DNA of 64,000 nt, from contig JADKBC010000004.1 in assembly GCA_016715205.1 (NCBI GenBank), positions 1 through 64,000 on the forward strand. Reading direction: 5' to 3'. The stretch is from Holophaga sp. (GTDB taxonomy: Bacteria; Acidobacteriota; Holophagae; Holophagales; Holophagaceae). Shown one piece after another: positions 55,234 to 62,308 of the stretch; position 1 is the stretch's first letter; every line of letters begins with the position of its first letter. The translations under genes and the position numbers were made by a program. The notes under the pieces are model-generated. The model worked only from the letters and a program-made list of their open reading frames with translations, was not told the DNA's origin and did not search any database.

Positions 55234-56106
55234 TTACGATTTGTCTGCTTCTGGTTGGAGCAGGGCAAGGCCGCCCCTGGCGGTTTCCCGGAATTCCTCG
55301 GGCAGACGTCGCCCCACCTTGCCCATGGTTTCGATAACCTTGTCAGCCTTGAATAGGGAAGGAATGCCCGCCAGAGCCATTTCCGCGGAGGCCACGGCAT
55401 TCAGGGCTCCCAGGGCGTTGCGGCGCACGCAGGGCTCCTCCACCAGGCCCAGGACGGGGTCGCAGATCAAGCCCATCACGTTGGCCAGGGAAAAGGAAAC
55501 GGCCGCGCAAACCTGGTCTGGGCTACCACCCAGCATTTCGACGATGCCGCCCGCGGCCATGGCCGAAGCGGAACCCACCTCCGCCTGGCACCCGCCTTCG
55601 GCCCCCGAGAGACTGGCCAGCTTTTCAATCACCATTCCAATGCCACCCGCCGTAAAAAACGCACGCACCAGCGCTTCTTCAGGCACGTTTCTCTCTTCGG
55701 CCACCGTGAAGATGGCCGCAGGCATCACGCCGCAGGATCCCGCCGTGGGCGCTGCCACCACCCGGCCCATGCAGGCATTCACTTCGGCCACCGCCAGGGC
55801 CGAGGCCAGGAGCTTGGTGAAGGCGGCACCGAGCAGGCCGTGCCCATCCCCGGACCATTCAATCAGGCGATGGGCCCCGCCATCAATCAGACCGCTCCGT
55901 GACCGCTGAGGGGACGCGAGTCCACGCTGGAGGGAATGGCGCATGACCGCGATACGGGTGCGCATCAGGGCGCAAAGGTCTTCCCGCAGTCGTCCCGAAG
56001 CTTGAATCTCCTGATCCAGAAAAATGTCAGAAAGAGGGACGCGGCGCTCGTGGGCGGCCAGCAACGCGGCCTCCAGCGTGCCCTCGCGCGGGGTGATGGC
56101 GTTCAT
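55234..56106 (-). CDS. sdaAA: L-serine dehydratase, iron-sulfur type, alpha subunit
   Basis: The 290-residue protein has the conserved cysteines for an oxygen-sensitive 4Fe-4S cluster in APTAGSCGVMPA, EGGCQAEVG and ICDPVLGLVEEPC, and follows the separate alpha/beta form of serine dehydratase. It converts serine to pyruvate and ammonia, pyruvate then being available for ferredoxin-linked oxidation. The ATG lies one base after the beta-subunit stop. The frame is open 24 codons further but runs into that gene. Confidence 0.93.
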   Translation of the reverse strand: MNAITPREGTLEAALLAAHERRVPLSDIFLDQEIQASGRLREDLCALMRTRIAVMRHSLQRGLASPQRSRSGLIDGGAHRLIEWSGDGHGLLGAAFTKLLASALAVAEVNACMGRVVAAPTAGSCGVMPAAIFTVAEERNVPEEALVRAFFTAGGIGMVIEKLASLSGAEGGCQAEVGSASAMAAGGIVEMLGGSPDQVCAAVSFSLANVMGLICDPVLGLVEEPCVRRNALGALNAVASAEMALAGIPSLFKADKVIETMGKVGRRLPEEFRETARGGLALLQPEADKS

Positions 56107-56107
56107 G

Positions 56108-56776
56108 TCAGCCTCCAAAGCCAAGCGCGGGGATGAAACGCACCTGCTCGAAATGGGGCAGGTGCCGCAGGCTATCAATCACGCCCGGCGGGGGAACCTC
56201 ATCCAGTTGGACGGCCATGAGGGCCTGGCCACCCCGCTGGGTGCGATGGGCCTTCAAGGTGGCGATGTTGATGGTGGCATTGGCCAGAATGGCACTCACC
56301 ACGGCCACCGCTCCGGGGCGGTCGGGGTACACCAGCAGAATCGTGGGGTATTCACCATCCAGATTCACGGCGAAACCATCGATGTTCCAAACCTTGATTC
56401 GGCCGCCACCTACGCTACTGGCATGGATCTCCAGGGTGGTGGCTTCACCACGGAGGCGCAAACGCACGGAGTTGGGATGCACATCGCCCAGGTCCTCATC
56501 TTCGAACTGATAATCCAGCCCGCGTTCCAGCGCCAACTCTGCGGAAAGTGGGATGCGCTCGTCATCCGGGCTCAACCCAAGCAAACCCGCAAGCAAGGCA
56601 AGGGGGGTTCCATGCCCTTCCCCCGTGGCTGCGAAGGAGCCATGCAGGCCAATCTCAGCTCGTTGCGGTTCCACGGCGAGAAGGCGCCGCGCGAAGAGCC
56701 CGATGCGGACGGCTCCAGCGGTATGGGAACTGCTGGGTCCAACCATTACAGGACCGATGACGTCGAAAATACCCAT
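56108..56776 (-). CDS. sdaAB: L-serine dehydratase, iron-sulfur type, beta subunit
   Basis: The 222-residue protein starts GIFDVIGPVMVGPSSSHTAG, the signature of the beta subunit, and ends in an ACT domain from about residue 145 (TILLVYPDRPGAVAVVSAIL) that probably binds serine as effector. It forms the enzyme with the alpha subunit encoded one base downstream. Confidence 0.93.
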   Translation of the reverse strand: MGIFDVIGPVMVGPSSSHTAGAVRIGLFARRLLAVEPQRAEIGLHGSFAATGEGHGTPLALLAGLLGLSPDDERIPLSAELALERGLDYQFEDEDLGDVHPNSVRLRLRGEATTLEIHASSVGGGRIKVWNIDGFAVNLDGEYPTILLVYPDRPGAVAVVSAILANATINIATLKAHRTQRGGQALMAVQLDEVPPPGVIDSLRHLPHFEQVRFIPALGFGG

Positions 56777-56791
56777 TCGGCTCCCCTGCCT

Positions 56792-56837
56792 GGAAACCCC
56801 TGTTTCCGCCCTTCATCCTAGCCCCAGATGGTGGGGC
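56792..56837. terminator. Two small adjacent hairpins after the protease-TPR gene
   Basis: GCCCCA-GATGG-TGGGGC (56821-56837) and GGAAAC-CCCT-GTTTCC (56792-56807) lie between the protease-TPR stop and the sdaAB start on the minus strand. Each has a six-base stem and no T-run follows. They could be a weak terminator or mRNA end. Confidence 0.35.
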
Positions 56838-56849
56838 AGAGCGTCACAG

Positions 56850-58172
56850 CTAAGGCCGCAGGTGGTGAGAGATTTCGTTGGCGAAATCGGGCAGACGCTG
56901 CCGAAGAAAGGCGAGGGTTGTTTCGAATTCCGATTGCCGGTGGGTGCGCTGGCAAAGCTGCGCCAAATCAGTCCACCATTCCACCTGCATGGGCCGGAGC
57001 CTAAGTGCGATGCGCAGGTGTCGAATGGCCGCCTCGCGTCGCCCGAGTTTCTCCTCGCAGAGAGCCAGTCGGACCCAGCTCTGAGCCTCATCCGGAAAGC
57101 GCGCCAAGCCGCGCTGATAGGCATGGGCAGCTTCTTCAAAGTGTTGGATGTTCATGCACACGCTGCCGAGATTCAGCCAAGCCAGGCCGTAATGCTCTTG
57201 CAGCTGGACCGCTCTGCGCAGGGAAAGCACCGCCTTGGCACTTTCGCCGAGGGTGTCTTGCACAACCCCCAAATTATTCCAGGCACGGGCGTAGCTCGGG
57301 TCCAGCTCGAGTGCCTTGCCGTAGGCTTCCTGCGCCGCTTCGAGGAGTGGCAATCCCTGCCCCTTGGCTTCCTTGGCCTCGGCCAATTGAAGGAACAGGG
57401 AATGCCCCAGGCTGTACCAGGCCTCGGAATCCCTGGGGCGGGAGGCCACCCAGGCACGGGCAAAGGCCTGCCATGCCATGCGATTGGTGGGGTCTTCCGT
57501 CATCCCATCAAGGAATTCTTGGAGAAGGATTTCCTTGGATTTGCAGGCAAGGATGGTCGTGCCGTGCTGCCAAGGGCGGTTGAGCAATTCGGAAATCCAG
57601 GTGGCGGGCAGGCAGAAACTCAAGCCTTCGTAACTGAGGATGACAAAGGTGGTGATGCCCGCGAGGCGCCCGTCTTCGGTAAAAAGACCACCACCGCTGC
57701 TTCCGGAATGGATTGCCGCATTGGACTGGATGAGCTGAGCACCTCGGAAACGCCAGAGACCGGTGATCGAACCGACAGACGTGACCGGTCCCTGTCCACC
57801 TGGAAAGCCGAGGGTTTTCACCGGAAGTCCCGGAGTGATGGCGTCTTCCGACGCAAAGGTCACTGGAACCGCTGGAAGGGCAGGGACCCGCAACAGGCAG
57901 AGATCCAATTCCGGAGCCAGGATATGGGCGGAGGCGAAGTAGGTGATCCCGTCCTTCATGACCTTCACTTCCGTGGTGCCTTGAACCACATGGGCGCTGG
58001 TGGCCACGATGCCGGGGGCCACCACCACGCCGCTACCTTGGGAACTGGTAGCGCATTCCGAACGTGCTGAAACCTTGACTACCGATGGGGTGGTTGCGGG
58101 AGAAGGGGCTGTGGTTTGGGCGGCCAAGGTCAGGGAAAGGGCCGCAATCAGGCTGAACACGCGGATGGACAT
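56850..58172 (-). CDS. Secreted trypsin-like (S1C) protease fused to TPR repeats
   Basis: The 440-residue protein has a signal peptide (MSIRVFSLIAALSLTLAAQ), a trypsin-like domain with the triad H61 (TSAHVV), D90 (ELDLCLL) and S159 (HSGSSGG), and from about residue 250 four to five tetratricopeptide repeats (AWNNLGVVQDTLGESAKAV, AWLNLGSVCMNIQHFEEA). There is no PDZ domain, unlike DegP/HtrA. The TPR part may hold substrates or partners in the periplasm. The gene has its own flanking gaps of 65-75 bases. Confidence 0.86.
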   Translation of the reverse strand: MSIRVFSLIAALSLTLAAQTTAPSPATTPSVVKVSARSECATSSQGSGVVVAPGIVATSAHVVQGTTEVKVMKDGITYFASAHILAPELDLCLLRVPALPAVPVTFASEDAITPGLPVKTLGFPGGQGPVTSVGSITGLWRFRGAQLIQSNAAIHSGSSGGGLFTEDGRLAGITTFVILSYEGLSFCLPATWISELLNRPWQHGTTILACKSKEILLQEFLDGMTEDPTNRMAWQAFARAWVASRPRDSEAWYSLGHSLFLQLAEAKEAKGQGLPLLEAAQEAYGKALELDPSYARAWNNLGVVQDTLGESAKAVLSLRRAVQLQEHYGLAWLNLGSVCMNIQHFEEAAHAYQRGLARFPDEAQSWVRLALCEEKLGRREAAIRHLRIALRLRPMQVEWWTDLAQLCQRTHRQSEFETTLAFLRQRLPDFANEISHHLRP

Positions 58173-58237
58173 GGCCCGATGATAGGGCCACCAGGGCTGA
58201 CCGAGAAGGCTTCGCTGCTTTCCTGTCGCCAGGTGCC

Positions 58238-59068
58238 TCAGGGCATCCAGAGTACGGAACGCAAGGGCGTGGTTTCGGGATCTCCGGGATACCGGACCCG
58301 TTCCAGAAAAAGGCCCGCTGCCGGGGCGGCTTTTTCGGCCCAGTGGAGGTTGGCTTCCTTGTTTGGGTTTTCCAGGTCACGGCGCAGGGTTTCCAGTCTC
58401 TCCTTGCCCAGCCCACAGAGCACCACCGCACCGACCATCCGGCGCACCTGACGGCGCAAGAAAAAGCCAGCCGTGGTGCGCAATAGCACCAGGGAGCCAT
58501 CCTTGAGCAGTTCGCAAGTTTTGATCTGAACGCGGGAATCTTCACCCGGTTCGAGATCGGCGAAGGACGCGGCATCATGGTTGCCTGCAAACAACGACCA
58601 GGCATCTTCCAGTCGATGCAGATCCATCCTCCCCTTGACCCACCATAGAAGGGACTTCCCAAAGGCGCTGCGGCGGAGGCTCAACTGGTACAGGTAGCTG
58701 CGGGAAATGGCATCGTGACGGGCATGAAACGTGGGCCCACAGGGTTGAATACCCGTGACCGCCACATCGGAGGGGAGGCCTTCATCGAAAACGCGTTGGA
58801 GATCCTGGGGGCGAGGTGGCGCCGAAGAGAGCATGTGCAGGTGCGCCACTTGACCAAGGGCGTGAACACCAGCGTCCGTGCGGCCAGACCCTCCCAACGT
58901 GAGCACTTTGTGGCCCGCCTGTTCCAGAACCCGTTCGAGGGTCCCCGTTACGGTGCGGATGCCCTGGGCAACCTGGCGTTCCCCTTGTTTTTGCCACCCG
59001 TGAAACCGGGAACCATCGTACTCGACAGCCAGGCGATAGGCGATGCGCGGCGCAGGGCGGGGCTTCAT
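58238..59068 (-). CDS. truA: tRNA pseudouridine(38-40) synthase
   Basis: The 276-residue protein has the N-terminal YDGSRFHGWQKQ and the catalytic aspartate D65 in SGRTDAGVHALGQVAH, as in TruA. It modifies the anticodon stem of many tRNAs. Its ATG overlaps the stop of a single-domain response regulator by four bases (ATGA), so the two are coupled in translation. Confidence 0.95.
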   Translation of the reverse strand: MKPRPAPRIAYRLAVEYDGSRFHGWQKQGERQVAQGIRTVTGTLERVLEQAGHKVLTLGGSGRTDAGVHALGQVAHLHMLSSAPPRPQDLQRVFDEGLPSDVAVTGIQPCGPTFHARHDAISRSYLYQLSLRRSAFGKSLLWWVKGRMDLHRLEDAWSLFAGNHDAASFADLEPGEDSRVQIKTCELLKDGSLVLLRTTAGFFLRRQVRRMVGAVVLCGLGKERLETLRRDLENPNKEANLHWAEKAAPAAGLFLERVRYPGDPETTPLRSVLWMP

Positions 59069-59466
59069 GAGTCGGGGAGCGCTTTTTTGATTTCGGCCAG
59101 GAAATGGTCTGGATCGTGGATCGGCTTGGCGATGTAGAACTCCGCTCCCGTTTCGGCCATGAACCGTTCTCGGTCGCCAAACATGGCATGGGCCGTGGCG
59201 AGCAGAACTGGTACGTGGGCGGTTTCTGGGTTTTGCTTCAATAGTTTGGTGATGAAAACGCCATCGACTTTTTTCCCTTCGTAGGTGGAGCGCGACAGGC
59301 TGATGTCCATGAGAATCGCAGAAATCGTTCCACTGGCTGCCAGTTTCAGGATCTCGTCGACATCCTCGCTGACGGTCACTTCGTAGCCTCCCTTTCGGGT
59401 CAGGACGACGGTCATGAACTTCACGTTGATGGCGTCATCCTCAACGATCAGGATCTTCTTCGGCAT
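59065..59466 (-). CDS. Single-domain response regulator
   Basis: The 133-residue protein is a lone receiver with acidic pocket EDD at 9-11, phosphoacceptor D54 in LMDISLS, Thr at 91 and K114 in YIAKP. An insertion of about seven residues after the phosphoacceptor (RSTYEGKK) makes it resemble the DivK/CheY-like 'polar differentiation' type. No kinase is adjacent, and the gene overlaps truA, which gives no functional hint. Confidence 0.88.
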   Translation of the reverse strand: MPKKILIVEDDAINVKFMTVVLTRKGGYEVTVSEDVDEILKLAASGTISAILMDISLSRSTYEGKKVDGVFITKLLKQNPETAHVPVLLATAHAMFGDRERFMAETGAEFYIAKPIHDPDHFLAEIKKALPDS

Positions 59467-59526
59467 TCTTCATCCTCTGGCGCAAGGTTTCATGATAACC
59501 CCGCCAAGGAAGGCGAGGGTCACCGA

Positions 59527-60363
59527 TCATGCCCGGGCGTTTTCCAACGTTTCCAGGATGGAATCCGGAATGCATAGGGTGCCGCGCCCAGTTCCCATCC
59601 TTAGGCCAGGCTTGTTGCCACCATGGTAGTCACTGCCACCGGAGGCGAGCATGTCGAGGTCTATGGCGAGTTTCAGAAAATGCCGCTGTTCGGTGGGACT
59701 GTATTCCCCGTAGTAGGCCTCGAAACCATCAATGCCCATCTCTTTGAGTTCTGCCATCGCCTCATCCCAGATGAAACGTCCGCCTGCGAATCGGCCAGGA
59801 TGGGCCACCATGGCCAGGCCTCCTGCTGCATGGATCCAGGTTGCGGCTTCCCGTGGGGTCAATTCCTCGAAGGGCACAAAGGCTGATCCACCCTCACCCA
59901 GCAGCTTTCGGTAGACCTCCTGGGGATTTGCGACTGCGCCCGAGGATACGAGATACCGGGCGAAGTGGGTGCGGGACACCAGATCCGAGGTTGCAAGGGC
60001 CTGGACGGCCTCCAGGCTGATGGCAATACCCAATTCCTGAAGTCGGGCCACAAGCGCCAGATTGCGCGCATGGCGCCGGGCTCGTACGGTGCGGATATGG
60101 GCCTGGAAGGCTGAGTCCTGGGCATTGAACAACAGCCCAAGCACATGGAGTTCCCGCCCCAGATAGCGGCAGCTCAACTCAACCCCGGCCAGCAATCGGG
60201 TGGATACGCGAGGCTGCATGGCCAGGAAGCGGGGTAAACCAGCCAAGGTATCGTGATCGGTGAGTGCCAGTGCCGTGATGCCCTGGGCATCGCCCATGAG
60301 CGCCAGGGCCTCGGGCTCATCGGTTCCGTCACTGAAACTGGAATGACAATGGAGGTCAATCAC
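59527..60363 (-). CDS. PHP domain phosphoesterase (YciV/RNase AM-like)
   Basis: The 278-residue protein begins with the PHP motif DLHCHSSFSDGTDEPEAL, and has LALTDHDTLAG, GVELSC, MVAHPGR and GGSDYHGG, giving the full set of metal ligands for a trinuclear PHP site. This is the plan of the YciV family, which hydrolyses 3',5'-bisphosphate nucleotides and 5' ends of RNA. The substrate here is inferred. Its ATG overlaps the FlhB-like gene by four bases. Confidence 0.88.
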   Translation of the reverse strand: MIDLHCHSSFSDGTDEPEALALMGDAQGITALALTDHDTLAGLPRFLAMQPRVSTRLLAGVELSCRYLGRELHVLGLLFNAQDSAFQAHIRTVRARRHARNLALVARLQELGIAISLEAVQALATSDLVSRTHFARYLVSSGAVANPQEVYRKLLGEGGSAFVPFEELTPREAATWIHAAGGLAMVAHPGRFAGGRFIWDEAMAELKEMGIDGFEAYYGEYSPTEQRHFLKLAIDLDMLASGGSDYHGGNKPGLRMGTGRGTLCIPDSILETLENARA

Positions 60364-60632
60364 TGGCGGTTGGCTCGGTAGAGGGCCGCGAGCAGGATGG
60401 CCACGGCCTGGAAAAGGTCCGGGGGGATCAGGCGGTTCACGTCCAGAGGTTCCAGCAGGCCGATGAGATCCGGGTTTTTCTCCACCGGGACGCCATTGGC
60501 CTTGGCGATCTCGAGAATTCGCTCAGCCAGCAAACCTTGGCCTTTGGCGACCAATCGCGGCGCGGCATCAAGGAACGGCGCCTCAGGCTGGTAGCGCAAA
60601 GCCACCGCGCTGAGGCGCCGAACCCGCGGCAT
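60360..60632 (-). CDS. Orphan FlhB C-terminal-like protein
   Basis: The 90-residue protein matches the cytoplasmic C-terminal domain of FlhB/YscU export switch proteins: AVALRYQPEAPFLDAAPRLVAKGQG (shown in two parts: AVALRYQPE and PRLVAKGQG), AERILEIAKANGVPVEKNPDL, and IPPDLFQAVAILLAALY. The NPTH cleavage site and the membrane part are absent. Such small FlhB-like proteins occur singly in many bacteria; their role is not known to me. It overlaps the PHP gene by four bases and follows the glycosyltransferase gene by six. Confidence 0.85.
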   Translation of the reverse strand: MPRVRRLSAVALRYQPEAPFLDAAPRLVAKGQGLLAERILEIAKANGVPVEKNPDLIGLLEPLDVNRLIPPDLFQAVAILLAALYRANRQ

Positions 60633-60638
60633 GGGTGA

Positions 60639-62162
60639 TTACTGAACGAGATCGTGCTCGGTTTCGAGGTCTTCCAGCTCATCCATGGCCAAGCGGCGGA
60701 AAATCTGCACGTTGGCGAGGGACATGAAGCTGATGTAGGCGAAACCGCTGAAGAACAGCCAGAGGAAGGGCACGGAAGCCCACTTGCGGATCCAGATCGC
60801 GCCGAGCAGGGCGGCGAAGTAATAGATCGCGAAGCCAAGTTCCAGGAAGGTGACGAGGCTCTTGGGCACCTTATAGGCCTTGCGACTGGTGGTTGCCTTG
60901 CCGTTTTCGTCCACCCCGAGCTTGGGGGTGCGCTTGAATTCGATGTCGTTGGTGAAGAAGCCTTCCAGCACGCCCTTGGCCTGATTCAGGCCCAGGCCGA
61001 TCCCGAGGCTCATGAGGCCGGGGACGTACTTCAGGCGCTTGGTCCAGTTCTTGTTGTTCTTCACTTCACGCTGGGACAGGCCGAAGTAGAGCCCCACGCT
61101 CACGGCGTTGAGCAGGAAGAATGGCGCATCGGTGGCAAGCAGCATGTACCAGGGCGTTCCTGCGCGAATGACCATGCAGGGCACCATGATGATCGCCAGC
61201 ACCACCATCAGCATGTAATTGCAGTTGGCGGTGAGGTGGAACCAGCATTCCAGCTTGGTGTGCAGGCTGGCGTTGCTCTTCCAGATGGTGACCATGAGCT
61301 TGCGGATGACCTGGGCATTGCCCTTGGCCCAGCGATGCTGCTGGCTCTTGAAGGCATTGACTTCCACCGGCAGTTCGGCGGGAACCACGAGGTCCTTGAG
61401 GTAGACACCCTTCCAACCCTTGAGCTGAGCACGGTAGCTGAGGTCGGCATCTTCCGTGATGGTGTCGTGTTCCCAACCACCGGCATCGGCGATGGCGCTG
61501 ACGCGCCACATGCCTGCGGTGCCGCTGAAATTGAAGAAGGCCTTGGAACGGTTGCGGGCCGTGTGCTCAAAGACGAAATGGCCATCGAGCAGGATGGCCT
61601 GGACCTGGGTGAGGAGTGAAAAATCCCGGTTCAGGTGATCCCAGCAGCCCTGAATGAAGGCCACGTTGTTGTCGGCAAAGTGCGGAACAGCGATTTCCAG
61701 GAAATCTTCGGTGGGCAGAAAGTCAGCGTCAAACATGGCCACGAACTCGCCCTTGGCTGATTTCAAGCCGTTGTTCAGGGCGCCCGCCTTGAAGCCCGTG
61801 CGATCGTCCCGATGGATGTAGCTGATGTCGTAGCCCAGGGCTCGGTATTTATCGCAGATGGCCTGGCAAACAGTGACAGTGGCGTCCGTGGAATCGTCCA
61901 GCATCTGGATTTCCAGCTTTTCCTTGGGCCAGCGCATGCGAACCACGTATTCCATGAGACGCTCAACCACATTCATCTCGTTGAACACAGCCAATTGGAC
62001 CGTCACGTGGGGATGGTAGTCAGGCCCACCCATGGGCTGGGGCACGTCCTTCTTGTGCCGGAAGTACAGCAACAGCATGTACAGCCGATGCGCACCGTAG
62101 ACGCTCAGCACGACCAGGATGCTGAAGTAGACAACGAGAATGGACGTCTTGAAGATTTCCAT
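60639..62162 (-). CDS. Membrane-bound family 2 glycosyltransferase (cellulose synthase-like)
   Basis: The 507-residue protein has an N-terminal membrane segment (EIFKTSILVVYFSILVVLSV), a GT2 domain with DDSTD, DADF, TEDADL and the QxxRW motif QQHRWAKG, and about four further membrane segments at the C-terminus. That plan is of processive or lipid-linked glycosyltransferases; product unknown. I start it at the ATG that opens MEIFKTS because it fits the membrane segment; an in-frame ATG 17 codons upstream (62213) is possible. It is divergent from the Ser/Thr kinase with about 146 bases between starts. Confidence 0.87.
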   Translation of the reverse strand: MEIFKTSILVVYFSILVVLSVYGAHRLYMLLLYFRHKKDVPQPMGGPDYHPHVTVQLAVFNEMNVVERLMEYVVRMRWPKEKLEIQMLDDSTDATVTVCQAICDKYRALGYDISYIHRDDRTGFKAGALNNGLKSAKGEFVAMFDADFLPTEDFLEIAVPHFADNNVAFIQGCWDHLNRDFSLLTQVQAILLDGHFVFEHTARNRSKAFFNFSGTAGMWRVSAIADAGGWEHDTITEDADLSYRAQLKGWKGVYLKDLVVPAELPVEVNAFKSQQHRWAKGNAQVIRKLMVTIWKSNASLHTKLECWFHLTANCNYMLMVVLAIIMVPCMVIRAGTPWYMLLATDAPFFLLNAVSVGLYFGLSQREVKNNKNWTKRLKYVPGLMSLGIGLGLNQAKGVLEGFFTNDIEFKRTPKLGVDENGKATTSRKAYKVPKSLVTFLELGFAIYYFAALLGAIWIRKWASVPFLWLFFSGFAYISFMSLANVQIFRRLAMDELEDLETEHDLVQ

Positions 62163-62308
62163 GGTGGAATTGATCCCCTGGGATAGTGCCCACTTGTATA
62201 GTGAGCGATGCATTATTCTGCCAGCATTATTTGGAAAATCCCCTGTGATTTTTTACCGGTTCCAAGCCCATTCCGGGATAGGATTCGAGTGTCGCTAAGC
62301 GAGTTGAT

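Noticed and set aside
54792..55400. A longer KorD-frame reading of 202 residues
   Set aside because: Only the last 94 residues resemble a ferredoxin, and GGGGAG marks the ATG at 55076.
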